Assembly: GCA_020746105.1 (NCBI GenBank) | Contig: CM036617.1 | Span: forward strand, 203,257,971-203,321,970 | DNA length: 64,000 nt | DNA from: Trogon surrucura | Taxonomy: Eukaryota > Chordata > Aves > Trogoniformes > Trogonidae | Direction: 5' to 3' | In this document: positions 49,426-62,105 of the stretch, piece after piece | How positions within the stretch are numbered: the first letter of the stretch is position 1 | How the letters are laid out: the number at the start of each line of letters is the position of its first letter | Notes under the pieces: generated by a model | Told to the model about the DNA's origin: nothing | Seen by the model: only the letters and a program-made list of their open reading frames with translations | The model's database searches: none | Position numbers and translations under genes: made by a program

Positions 49426-49859
49426 GTAAGTATTCTTGAACAACCTCAAGGATGGACGTCATAAAAAACATCATTTTGATAGAAATTCAGACAATAAAGA
49501 TTGGGTTAGACTGAGGAAGTAAAAATTAATACAGAAGGAATAAAATAGGTGAAATCAAAAATTCCTACGTGAAATAATATCTCACTGGCTTGCTTTGATT
49601 AGTTTTTGTATCATATTGTAAGCGACTTCTCACCTGGAATCTGTCCATCGTCTCATTTCTTGTCTTTGTGTACCAGTTCCTCACACCACTGTCCACTGTT
49701 TGTATTACTAGTAGCTTCATCCCAGCAGAGATAGAAATCCTTGGAGGACGTTTGAACACGTCAAAAACATCAGCACAATTAGTGCATATATATCTATGAT
49801 GTCACTATGTCTGTAATCAATTTCTGGAAGTCCATGACAATCTTGAGAGGTATAAACCA
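49426..49859. other. Spacer between CR1 copies
   Basis: AT-rich sequence with no recognised element. The 64-codon minus frame at 49565-49759 has no known motif. Confidence 0.45.
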
Positions 49860-51476
49860 GATGAAAAGTCAGGCTGATGAATTTTAGAAGAACAAAATTT
49901 CAGTTGTTTAATTAGTGGATGGAATTCCCTGGAAAAATTACCCAGGGAAAAAGTTGCTGAAGAGATCTGGAATCTCTTTAATGACATTTTTCTTAGAGCA
50001 CAATAGCTCTTGATTCTCACATGTAAGAAATCAAGGAAGAAAGAAAGGAGACCAGTGTGGCTAAGTAAGGACCTCCTGGTCAGAGAAAAGTGTAAGAGGG
50101 AAATGCATAAGCAGTGGAAGCAGGGACATATACACTGGGAATAATGTAGGGACACTGCCTGGATGTATATGGATCAGGAAAGCTAAGGGACAGTTGGAGT
50201 GGGTTTTGGACACAAAGAATAGAAAGGGGTTTTTACAGGTACATTAAACGGAAAAGGAAGATTTAAGAAAATCTACAGTCCCTGATAAATAAGGCAGGAG
50301 AACCAATAACAATCAACACGGAAAAGGCTGAAGTACTGAACAATTCTTTTACCTCAGTTATCAGTGGCAAACACTCTTCCTACAGCTCTCAGACCCCTAA
50401 ACCCTCAAGGCAGGCAGTGGGGGAATGAAGTTCCTCTCATTGTAGGGGAAGATCTGACGATCGAGACCACCTGAGGAACCCAAACCTACATAAGTCCATG
50501 GGGTCTGATATGGTTCTTCCCAGAGTCCTAAGGGAATTATCTCGAGTAGATGCCAAGTCAATCTTAATCACATGGCAGTGAGGCAAAGTCCTTAATGACT
50601 GGAAAAGGGGAAACATCACACCCATTTTTAAAAAGGGGAGACCCTGGGAACTACTGACCAGTCAACCTCACTTTTATATCTCCAAGATCATGGAGCAAGA
50701 TCCTGCAAGAGATGTAGAAAGGGACCTCATGAAGTTCAACAAGGTTAAGTGCAAGGTCCTGCACCTAGATGGGGGAAGTCCTCCATATCAATACAGATTG
50801 GGGGATGAATGGATTAAGAGCAGCTGTACAGAGAAGGACCTGGGGACACGAGCCGGCAATGTACACTTGTGGCCCAGAAAACCAACCGTATACTGAGCTA
50901 CATCACGAGAAACGTGACCATCAGATCAAGGTGGGTTATTCTGCCCCTCTAATCCACTTGTATGAGACTCCATCTGGAGTACTCTTCTAGGGTCTCCAGT
51001 GTAACACATGAACCTTCTGGAGCTGGTCCATCGGAAGGCCATAAAAATGGTCAGAGGGCTGGAATATCTGTCCTGTGAAGAAAATTTGAGCAAATTGAGG
51101 TTATTCAGTCTGGAGAAGAGAAGGCTCCAGGAAAACTTTACTGTGGCTTTCCAATATTTAAAAGGAGCTTATAAGAAATACGGGGACTATTGTTTTAGCA
51201 GGAGCTGTTGTGGTAGTACAAAGGGTAATGGTTTTAAACTGAAAGAAAATCTGTTTAGATTAGATATAATGAAGATTTTTTTTTTAAGATGAGGGTGGTG
51301 AGGCACTAGAACAGGTTGCCCAGAGAAGTTGTGGAAGGCCGCTCCCTGGAAGTGTTCAAGGCCAGATTGGATGGGGCTTCGAGCAACCTGGTCTAGTGGG
51401 AGGTGTCCCTGCTCATGGCTGACTTCTTTAGAGGTCCCTTCCAACATAAACCATTCTATGATTCCAGGATTCTATG
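49860..51476 (+). mobile_element. CR1 LINE lacking its RT catalytic core, plus strand
   Basis: This copy reaches further 5' than the others. It starts in the region after the endonuclease (IPWKN...AEEIWNLFNDIFLRAQ, about 49920-50010), then KERRPVWLSKDLL...REKCKREMHKQWKQG near 50045-50125. The linker follows (EKAEVLNNSF, about 50322), then DLCRFGFL/KSMGS-like text. At about 50690 GKIMEQ is joined directly to RDLMKFNKVKCKVLHLDGG. The RT motifs A, B and C that normally lie between are absent. The C-terminal domain (51008-51292) and an octamer-type tail (ending 51476) follow. Several stops are present throughout. Confidence 0.92.
51008..51292 (+). pseudogene. CR1 ORF2 C-terminal remnant
   Basis: A 94-codon open frame with the blocks [40 protein letters not shown] and KGNGFKLKENLFRLDI of the CR1 C-terminal domain. 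It ends at a T-run where the usual KNFF...RVVRHWNRLP segment is frameshifted. No catalytic residues. Confidence 0.8.
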
Positions 51477-54400
51477 ACCTACAATGAAGAATTTTCGGGA
51501 TATTGTAATCTTTAATTTAGTGCTCCATAGATGATACTCACTTCAGCTGACATTGTATTATCACTGCAATTAGTGCAATAACATTGGCTGATCTTGGAGT
51601 TCTCTCTACACTGTGTAAGAGGATAGAAATGCTACATTTACATGTCACGTGTTGTTAAAAAATTAGAATTTCTAAAGATGTTTAGTTTTATGTCCTCAGA
51701 AGTTGTTCCTAGATGTGTGACCATAATTTATATTGGATTAAAATAATGCTAATTTTTGGAACAGGACCTAGGAGATCCACAACCAATTGCCCTCCTCTTA
51801 CGTTTTCCTATTTTGATGACTTTTGTATTTCTGGCTGCCCAGTGTCCTAGCTTTGCCAGTGGATATGGACCACATTTATATCTGAAGAATTTATGTGACG
51901 TTTAGGGAACTTTTATTATGACTACTGACTCCAAGAGGTTATGAATGATTTAGAACCAATTTCCTACTCTACGATATTAAACAAAGCTTGGGATGCTAGC
52001 CAGTGCCTGCTGAAATCAAAGTGCTTTAGTAGTTACTGGATAAGCATCTTCTGAAATTTTTTTCTATGTATTTTTCATTTTGGTACTTAGATCCTGACTA
52101 GAGCTAGATCTATTTCTATGAAATAAAGGGAGAAAATCCTGGGGGAAAGAATGCACTTTTGAAAAACGTAGCCAAGAAGTCAAATCTTAGGACTGATAGT
52201 CTACAAATATGATTTTTTTGGTTTAGTATTCCAAAAATGTTATCACACTAATGTGCTGCACATGTAGTTCAGAAATTTGCCTTATTTAAAGTGTTGGATT
52301 TTGGTGCAAATTGAGATAGTTGTTCTTGACGGAAAGGAGGACAGGATTGGTAGTGATGTATGGAAATAAAAACTAGAAGGATAGAGTGAAAAGCTTGAGG
52401 AAAAGAATCTGTGCTAAGAGACAAAAGTCAAAGTTTATAAAAGGAAACAATAAGTCTGTTAGGGCTGAAAGTGAGGAAATAAGGCTTGGAGGCTACAAAA
52501 ATCTCCTACAGTCTGGTGTCATCCTTACTGAAATAACTGTGGTGAACTGTGGGAAATGAGGTTTGAGAGAGTGTGAGAGATAATATTTTGAGACTCTGTG
52601 GAAATCTGGGAGAATGTAACTCAGTTTTAAATCAAACCTGTAATGATATTCTGAGTTTATTCAAGAAATATGCGTGAAAATTTTTGAAGTTTTCTTAAGT
52701 ACTCCATTTTCTTAGAGGAGTTAGTAGCTTGATTGTCTGTCTCAATTAAAGATGAAAATCAATTTGAAAATAAAGTAAAATATTTTACACCGGTTCTGTA
52801 ACTTTAAATCCAGACCTTTATTTATGGTCCTCATCATAGATATGGAAAGGGTAGGGAGACTGATGTAAAGCGAAAGAGGCTAATTTCTAGACGAATGGGT
52901 CACCTTTAGTGAACATGCACTGGTAAAGGGAAGGTAGTAGGTTACTTTGAATTCAAATCAGTTGCATGAGTTCAGCAACATGGAAAGAAACCTTACTGGG
53001 CTCATGACATATAGTAATGGAAGGTGATTTGTGAAACCTGTATCTGGGGACTGGATGAGGAACTTCACATCTGCACAAGTACTGGGAATGTTTAGATTTG
53101 TACTCAAACTTTGCCACTGCTACCATGTAGCTCTGCCACCTGCAGCTGTGACATTCCAACTTGCTTTGTAATCTTCAGATCTAAAACTACACAAGGGAGA
53201 AAAAAGTAGCAGATGGAGTCACGTCATTTACACTGAATACTGCAGGAGAGGCAGCCAGATCACAGCAGATCAGGGGGGAAAATTCCATTTTTGTCACTAA
53301 GCAGCAGCAGAAAAAATAAATCACAGATAGAAAGGGATTAATTTCTAAGGGACCAACTACTAAATGTAGCATGGAAATTGGACTCTGTCAGAAGTTTGCA
53401 GAATTTAACTTGACAAACTATATGCAACAGTGAATTATTACTTTCAGCTCATAACCCAAGGCAGGAATAGAGAAGATAGAAATTAATTAATCAATAATCT
53501 AAGCTGAGAGCCGTATTCACTTCTAGATGCCTGGTGAACAGAGGTAAGGACACCAAAAGTACTTACATAAATTACAGGTCACTGGAGACAATGGCACTCA
53601 AATCTGTGAAGGTCTCAATGTTAAATGCAGTAGTGTTGTAACAAGATAAATAACAAGTGTTTAATGATGGCAGAAAAACAATAATAATCTACAATCAGAT
53701 GGATAATAAATTATGGACAGATGGTAGTCAGAATCTGCAAATATTTCACTGTCCCATCTGCCTTCATCCATTGGTATAATTTCAAATTAAATTCCGAAAA
53801 AAAAAGATGCCTTTATCCCTCCCCCCTTTATTTTTTTTTCCAAAATTCATTATTAACATCATGTTGTGTGGATCTCTTTCATGATTTGTTATATTACATC
53901 ACTGACAGACTTTTGTACTGCAAATTTGCAGCACTGGAAAAAAGCCAGATTAATTTTGAGTTTGCACATTTTCTGTCTTAAAAAATTTTGCAAAGTGAAA
54001 CTTCCTCTGTAAAGAACATTTTTATTGCAGAAGGCATATTGGAAGTTTCACCTCAGTCAAGCAATGGTATGACTTTGAAAGTAAAGTAGATTTTCCTGTC
54101 CAAATAAATATATTGTGCAAACATAGTAGCTACCTTGGTAAACAAATAACATTCAAGGACAAAGTATATATTCACATTCATTTAGTGATGTTGTTAAAAT
54201 TACCAGTAGATATTTAACTTTATGGATCATGAATATAGAAAAGGACCAACATGAAACTCAGTCTCTTTTTAACATTCCATTCTCTTTTCAATGTTTTCAT
54301 ACACATTGTTGTTCTCAGTCAGCTTGGGGATGCTACAAAATGTCTCTTAACCTGAATCTTATTTTAAAATAAAATGAAAAAGATGCTCCACATTCTAAGA

Positions 54401-57400
54401 GTTTGTCCAAGGGCATAAAACTGTAGGAAGGAGTACTTTCTTTGTGATACCACTCTCCCTAGCAGGCAGGAGGCGAAGGAAAGAAAGTGAGAACTTCAAC
54501 TCATTTGAAGCAGGCTGTCCATCAAAGACACCTGCAGTTCCTCAGACACAACCATTCATCACCACCATCCTACTAGAGGAGAACAGGGGTTTTATAAGGA
54601 ACTTAATGAGCTTAATTCCCAAATCTGACAGAGCTTAGCCCCAGGTAGCTGGTCTCTGAAATAGTGGTCTTAAATTGAACACCTTTATGAAATTCTATCT
54701 CCTTGTAAAGTGTGAGTGGGGATTGGGAAAGGGAGTTAAGAGGGCATCTGTTTTGTTCCTGTAGTATTCAAAGACAGTAGATAAAGTTAAGGGTCAGTTT
54801 TCTTTGATTTATACACTCACGTCAAACTAGTATGCTAATATCTTATTTAAATCAAGACATATGAATTTGCATACTGTAGTGTTCTATACCCCATTGAGAT
54901 CTTCACTGCCTCAATGTTCAGTGTTCTCCTTGTGCTTCAGTTTCAAGGGCTTTTTAACCTCTGGAAGAATTTATTATGTGCCTTCCAGATCAAAAGGAAA
55001 AAAAAAAAGACAGTTTATTATAACACATTTAAAAGAATTATTAACCTTTCACATATGAAACACAAGACAAAATCTATGGTATTCATGTGCCAAAAAAATT
55101 TGCGTAGATTAACTAAATTTTTGAATTGAGAGATTTAACTACATGCTAATGGTTTTCTAATAAATTTGTGCAAAGGCATTAAACAGTACAAAATAATCAG
55201 GAAGCAGGAGACATGTGGCTTGTTGTTTGTATTTCTTTCCTCACTGATTTTATTTTTTTTTATAAAATAATGTATTTCAGACTTCAAACAATAAACAGTA
55301 TGTAGGAATGAATGGTAGTAAATAATATTCTGAAGTAGTTCCATCTGTAAGGTTTTTTTGCATAAACATCTCTGCTTGGCAGAAGTAACATTGTATCTGT
55401 GTCCCAGAGCATTCAGAACTGTGAATATTTTTGCACCTCAAGTCTAATGAGCAGTACCCCATGGAATAAGGAGACAGGTAAGTCATTGAGAAAGTCTAAA
55501 AAAAACCCCAACTAAACAAAGTCCCCATGTATTTATTTAGAGGTAGTTTGAAAGGAATGCAATTATCATTCCATATGTTTCTATCCACATTCACAAAATT
55601 CAACTGTAGAAAATGAAACCTTTAGCAAAAAGAGTAGCCTACTTGCAAAGAAAGTGTTGCAGGAATATAAAAAAAAACTAGATCCCAGAAGGTAAGATCA
55701 CTTGGGGAGAATTACAAGTCATTGAAAACTCAAATGGAGAGCTAAGGATGTTGGAACTGTGATGAACTGAAAAGACTTATGTAACAGAGAGATGGCAGGG
55801 CGACTTGTTTTTTGGGGCTTTTAATGAATCTGATTATGAAAGATGAGAGTTAATTTTGAAGGCAATAGTTGGATTCTTATATTGTATCTGAATAACGAAA
55901 GATGGAAAGTTAGTTTGGAGTTGGTCCAGAAATGGATCGGAAGAGACCAGTAGAATAAGTTAGGTGTAAGATGATGAACGAGTCTCCTTCCTGACGACAT
56001 GTTGTGTGATCTGCAGTTCTCAACTTTCAAAATCTGTTTAGCTGAATTGTGTAGTCTTGCAGTTATTTTCTGATTATTTTTAAGATGTAAGTATAGATAT
56101 GTAGAGATTAATTTTTCAAAGGTTCTGAATATTGGTGGCTTCCTCTGAGAGTATAACACATGCCTCAAGCCCTTAAAAATGTCCACTTCCTAAATACTTC
56201 AGCTAACATTTTTGCATTATTGATACATAATTAGATATACCACTGGGTAGAGATGGCAAATGTCCACTGTAATTTCTGTCTTGTCCTCCTGCCAGCACTT
56301 TATTCTATCAAAACTACAATACTTCTAGGATCCAGCCTATCTCTTCTCAGAGCATCTCCCATCCTTCTAGGAACAAATATGGTCATATCCTGAAGCCATA
56401 ATACTGAAACAGATCACAGAGCTTTCCCAGATTTTTGACACATGCTACAGAGCCTCTCCGATAAGGCTGTGCAGCTTGAATTACTTCAGTTTTGCATATT
56501 TCAAATATAAGTGCTGACTTAAGGCTCTGGATGTTTTGATTCATGTCTCTGCACTTTGATTTTGTTTACCTATGTGCTTCCTTGCCATGAAAAATACCTG
56601 ACTTTTTCTCATGCTAGTTTACCATATTCACTCAACAACACTAATTTGGTTTATTTCACCATAAGCTATGCTATTTTGGTACAGCATTCCATTTCACATC
56701 TTTCTTTCTCTGTGATACAAGTCTGCTTTCTGTCTCATTGTCTTTCAGCAAATGAAGGATTAGTCAGTATTTAACAGAAGATGCCAGTCTCTCTCCTTAC
56801 CACCTTGTTTAATGTCTTGCTATTAAATCTTTGTAATGCTAATCTTACTTATATGAACATTTCTTTGAATTATTTTCACATTTTTGCTATATTTCTAATT
56901 TTTGATGATGATAAACCTCCCTTCACTATTTCATTACTGACACTTGCCTTTGGTTGCTGGGTCTTCTGCCACTGGAAGACCTATGATAATTCTTTTCAAC
57001 TAAGAAGAATATTTTGAATATCTTTTGAAATATTGAAATGTTGAATATTTTGAAATATCTTTTTCTTGTTTGAGTTGTAATTTAGACTCATTCTGTGTAT
57101 AGATAAGCCTCACATGCCTTGTTTAAGGTTTATATTTTATGTCAAGAGAGCAAAATTAAATCTTCTTTGACCTGCATTTCTATAAAAATATATTTTTTAA
57201 AAACAGGGTTAGTAAGTAGAAGGATTTGGTTATTTTGAGGGCTTGGGATTTTTTTTTTAAATATATTTATCCTCAATGACTTAGATGCACTCCTACTCCT
57301 GTGATTAAGTTTACCAGACAGTAATAATGAAAGCATATCATATATCCTAGAGTTTTTTTGTAGTTTTTATTTCAGATAACTGGTTAACCAGCCAGGTGAA

Positions 57401-60400
57401 TTCTGTGGAATGTTACGTTGTAAATAAAACAATCCATCTTTTCCCACTTTTTTTTGAGACTGCATGAACAGGCAGAAACAGAATTGCATTTTAGTGGCAT
57501 TTATACACTTTACACTCTCATCATTCTAGAAACTGTCCATGTATGAGAAATCAGATCATTTACTAATACCATGTATTTATAGTCTGTTTTATGCTTAAAA
57601 GAAAAAAAAAAAAAAGAAAAAATCTGGTACATAGTAATTTTTTTCAAGACTTAGAAGTGAACTTTTTTTTTTTTTTGGTATTAATCTTCTGGGCTTTAAT
57701 TCACATTCAAAATAGCAATCAATCCTCATTCCCTATATAAAAATAGATCAATTAAATTTTCTTTTTTAATGCATTAAACAGTGTTAAATTATTTCCTACA
57801 GCTTTTTTGGAAGAGTAGATTCCTCATTTTTTACAGACTTTGAAGGATAATGAGGGGCATAGTTTTCTAAGAGCAAATGTGGGCTGCAGTGCATCGCCCT
57901 ATGCATGATCCTTCTGAACTATACTGTGGCATCTCTTTCTTATTTCTAAAAAAATGTTTTCAAATGTAATCAAAATGTGAAAAGGTGTACAAATTTCCAT
58001 ATAACATGATCCTCATGAAGTAAAAAACAAATTTTCCTTCCAATTTCTAACAGAAATAGTCAGGATAATCGATTTGTGCAAGTCAAGTTTATTTTTGTGC
58101 AATAAACAGAATATGGTTGACAGCAAATGCATACATGGATTGACTAAGAGACGAAATGTGGTTATAACTTTCAGGTAGGGTTATAAATGGAAGAGAGGGC
58201 TTATTGAAGGACATATCACTCCACCTTGACCTATTCTTAAACGTTTCCTCTATTTGATATCAGTGGTCACTGTCAGATGGGAGACTGGGATAAATGGATG
58301 TTCAGGCAGACATTGAGGATTATTCTTCTCTCCATTATTTTTTACTTTGGTAATGCAGCCAAGATAAAGTCAAAACAATTAATCACCACCAATGCCATGA
58401 GACCTGGAACAGGCACTGATGCTGTGTACCTGCACAGTTGACTGTCTCTCAGCGTATTCCATCAGTAGTCAGGGAAATCCCTTGCCCTAATCCCAGTTCT
58501 ACCCTCTGGATTGCAGATACAGATTTGATTTGTGAAATATAGTCATAACAACATGTCTGGTTTATTGTCCTCTGTCTGTTGTGATCAAGCACAGCCTTGC
58601 TCCACAGATACTCCTGGACAGCAACATTCATGTGGTTACATGCTCCCTCATCTCTTTCCCAAACTCTTGACCTCCCTTTCCCCACTTTTCACTGTTGTTC
58701 TACTTCTCCTTCTCTGCCCTTGTCTTTTCCCAAATAAGTATCCAGGCCTAATTACTTTTTTCTTATTTGTCCTAGCCATACTACAACAGTACCCAAATTC
58801 TGTATTTCTGACAGTACCTAGATAAGCTCATCGTTTTACGGTACGGCTGGTACAATTCCCTAGACACAGCTGGTCTTGCGACCCTGTACTCCTTAAAAGG
58901 TCACCAATCCTTCCCTCCAAGGGAAGGATTTCCCTTTGACCTGTGAAATCAAGCCAACCCCTGTGGCACTAACTTGTGTCATCATGTTGCTGGGTTGTTT
59001 GTTATCCAGCAGCTTCACATTCAGTAGTTCTCCATGTCTGAGCCAAATAGCTCAGCCTCAGGCCAGGGACACGTATGTGTTCTAGTCATTTGCCTGGTAT
59101 CTTAATACAGTTCATTGCAATTTTTTCCCTAAATCAGTGTATTAAAATGCTGTTTAAGAGATGAAATAGGTGATATCATTCTATATATGATTATTAATTT
59201 AATCGGTCCCACCATCTTTCCAATTCAACAATTAAAGTGGTATGAACAGTGGTTTATTATGTGAATGGTGTTTTAGTGAAGGCCAGACTGCAAATTTCTC
59301 TTTCATGTTTAATTCTAGTCAGTGGAATTACATGCTCACCAGGGAAAACAGCTCAGGATTGAACATCCATCCACATGTGCTTTCTGCATTAGTTTACCAC
59401 TGTTGACTTACTGGATGTCAGTGGGGAAAACGTTTATGACAAACAAATGTGAAAATCACAGAAATAAATATTCATGTAAGCTTTGTTTTATATTTGTATA
59501 TGTGAATACTGATTCTGTGACCATTTCGCCTTAGTTTCTCCCCTCAAGTTGAGCAAGAACTGTTGTATAAAAATATCATAGGAGATAAGTTATGAAAATA
59601 TTCTACTATATACTTCATTCTAGCTCTTTGCCAAAACATCTTAAACATGCTAAAACTTTACATAGGTTCAAAGGGAAACAGTAAAAGGAGAAGGTTACTA
59701 ATTACCTGGAAAAACACCTTCTTGCTCAAGAGTAGCAAAGGGCTGAAGATAGAACATCTGAGGGAAAATATAAGTATCTCATAGGCCTGCCCTTTTCCCT
59801 TCTCCCGAGGATGGCCTACTGCCCCCATTTAGAAGTTGGGTAGTGGCCCAGGTTGATCTTTGTTCTAAGACAGTGTACTACTTGTATTGTTATGGTTTAC
59901 TGCTTGTATATTTACCAACTTGTATTCTTACAGTCTTCCTTCCTGAATACAAGCTTCTTTTTGTTGCTGTTTAAATGGTCTTTGAAAATCTCATTTAGGA
60001 TGGTGTCTAGAGAAAGGATATTCAGCCAGATAAACTGTCAAGTGGCTTGTTTGGGGGTTTTTTGTTGTTTTTTTTTCCTTCTACATTAATAATTGCAATC
60101 ATTCACATATGAGACAGGAAATGCCGCATGCAACCTCAACAAACAGTGCGAAGAGAGCTTGATTTCTGGAAAAGTTATATCCCATGCAACCCCTCCAAAA
60201 AAAACCCCAAACTGACACCAAGGGTTTTGAAGACACTGAGAACAAATTTGCAAAACAAACAAGCAGAGAAAATTCTGATCAGATTTTTGGCAGGGAAAAA
60301 TATAGGAGAAATTAACAGATAGCTTTTCTGGAAAATACTCACTCATCAATCAAGAATCAATCTTAAATGACACAGATAAAATAAAAGATGTAACAATCTG

Positions 60401-61251
60401 AACTCTACTGCTGAAAACCTTACAATATCTTTTAATTCTCTAAATATCTGTAAAGTTCTTATTCATGAGTGTAACTTCTCTGGTTTCTATTAATTTTTAC
60501 TCACACTACATTTGAAATCTAAAAGCAACTGCAGTATACCTTACTCTTGATTAAGAGTATAACATACCACAATTCAATTCCACCATATTAGCATTTCCTT
60601 TCAAAATAACTTTATTAACACTCTCAATATGCTTTTGCTCCCAGGATATACTTTTATTTTGAACAGGCTGTCTGCCAATGCAATTCAATAGGTCAGCTTC
60701 AGAACACTGGCACCAAAATAAGCAAGCTGAGATATGTCCATGTTTGTACCCATGCAGATGGCATCTGCAAGACAAGAATTTTTTTGAGCAAATGGATGGT
60801 TAGCCCTGTTTAAACCTTGCTCTCATGGCAGTGTTTCAAGACTAGCAAATTTAGCCATGCTCCTCAGAGAACAAGTTACCAACTGAGAGCCAAATTCCAT
60901 GAAGCAAGTCTGCTGAATTGGCCTGTCACTGCTTCTTCAAAAAACATCCAGCACTTGAAACCTCTTATCCCTACTGGATGTTTTTAAATGCTCCGTTTTA
61001 ATTAAGTGGTGGGCTAGACAATGATATTATATACTGTAGATCTGTTTTATGCTCAGCAGTAATTCAGATTAGATGCTTTTAATGCTCTCTGAATGCCTTA
61101 AAACCTAGTGCAGATCTTCCATCCTTGTTAACACTTCACACCCCGTGTAATACATACAGCAAACTGAGAATAATTAAGCCTTGCAGAAGTAACAGTTAGG
61201 ACTCCCTATGTCAGCAGCCAATAATGAATGTCTAGCAAGATATGTATCTCT
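51477..61251. other. 9.8-kb AT-rich stretch without recognised genes or large repeats
   Basis: No exon or transposon could be supported. The longest frame is 121 codons on the minus strand (55821-56186), without a known domain. Around 58440-59060 the sequence is GC-richer, contains a few CpGs (TTTTACGGTACGGC near 58833) and holds the hairpin at 58906-58930. A-runs lie at about 57601-57620 and a T-run at about 57663-57677. Confidence 0.5.
58906..58930. repeat. Perfect 10-bp stem hairpin
   Basis: AATCCTTCCC (58906-58915) and GGGAAGGATT (58921-58930) are exact reverse complements around the 5-base loop TCCAA. No T-run follows and no RNA gene is recognised. Confidence 0.85.
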
Positions 61252-61688
61252 TGGAATGGGTCCAGAGGAGCTACACAAAATTACTCAGAGGAACAGAACA
61301 CCTCTCCTGTGAAGAAAGACTGAGAAAGTTGGGGTTGTTCAACCTGGAGAAGGCTCCAGGAACAGCTTACTGAAGCCTTTCAATACTTAGAGGGGATTAT
61401 AGGCTTTTTAGCAGGGCCTTTTGTGATAGGACAAGGGGTAATGGTTTTAAACTAAAAGAGGATAGATTTTTTACAATGAAGAATTTTTTTACAATGAAGG
61501 TAGTAAAACAGTGGAACAGGTTGCCAGAGAGGTGGTAGATGCCCCATCCCCGGAAACATTTAAGATTAGGTTGGAGGGGTCTCTGAGCAATCTGATCTAG
61601 TTGAAGATGTCCCTGCTTACTGCAGAGGGATTGGACTAGTTGACCTTTAAAGATCTCATCCAATTCAAACCATTCTATGATTCTATGG
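61252..61688 (+). mobile_element. CR1 LINE 3' fragment, plus strand
   Basis: The copy starts in the C-terminal domain ([20 protein letters not shown], about 61297). It continues through GLFSRAFCDRTRGNGFKLKE-like text, decayed, and ends at the octamer tail (CATTCTATGATTCTATGG, 61688). A small deletion follows LEKA, and the region around 61470 contains a duplicated TTTTTTACAATGAAG, which appears to be a local 15-bp duplication. The 119-codon antisense frame (61397-61756) is not a gene. Confidence 0.9.
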
Positions 61689-61799
61689 ATATAAGAACAT
61701 AAGCAAATATGGGTATTTTCTCTAGCTGCAATATTTTGTGGTACAAATTTGCACATACTGAAGATAATGTCTTGGGGTTTAATAATTTTATATTGTTTT

Positions 61800-62105
61800 T
61801 ATTCTAACGATTTATCTAATTCCTTTCTGAAGCCATTTAATCTTTTCATAATCAAGCCTCATGTGGAAAAGAATTCCATTACTTAATCATCATCATGTGA
61901 AGTGTCTCCTCTTACTTATTTTGAAACTGCCACTTAAATTTGTTCACTTTCTCAAGCAGGAATTTCATACTCTGTTCACCTATTGAGTGTTATTCATGAT
62001 CGTGTAGACTCTTCTCACACCTGTTTTTCATGCTGAAGACTCCTCGTCTATCTAAATTTTCCTTCAGTGGAAGCTAACCCTGGAATTAATCTTACCAGGT
62101 CAGTG
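61800..62105 (-). mobile_element. Ancient CR1/L3-like LINE 3' fragment, minus strand
   Basis: Translating the minus strand gives LPLKENLDRRGVFSMKNR near 62090-62035, which matches the conserved CR1 C-terminal block of the form [17 protein letters not shown]. On the plus strand the order is CCACTT...GTGAAGTGTCTCCTC, then TTCATGATCGTGTAGACTC, then GCTGAAGACTCCTCGTC, as expected for the 3' end of an old amniote CR1/L3 element. It is far more diverged than the neighbouring CR1 at 61252, so it was probably inserted long before it. The right boundary is uncertain. Confidence 0.65.

Noticed and set aside
49817..50155. 112-codon minus-strand open frame
   Set aside because: Antisense shadow of the CR1 linker region at 49860-50155.
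55821..56186. 121-codon minus-strand frame outside known repeats
   Set aside because: No recognisable domain, no flanking splice or promoter signals seen, and a composition expected of AT-rich chance frames. A search for conservation across birds would settle it.
58532..58825. 97-codon frame with a leucine-rich stretch resembling a membrane segment
   Set aside because: The hydrophobic run arises from a pyrimidine-rich tract; no other sign of a gene.
61397..61756. 119-codon minus-strand open frame
   Set aside because: Antisense to the CR1 tail, including the reverse of its octamer repeat.
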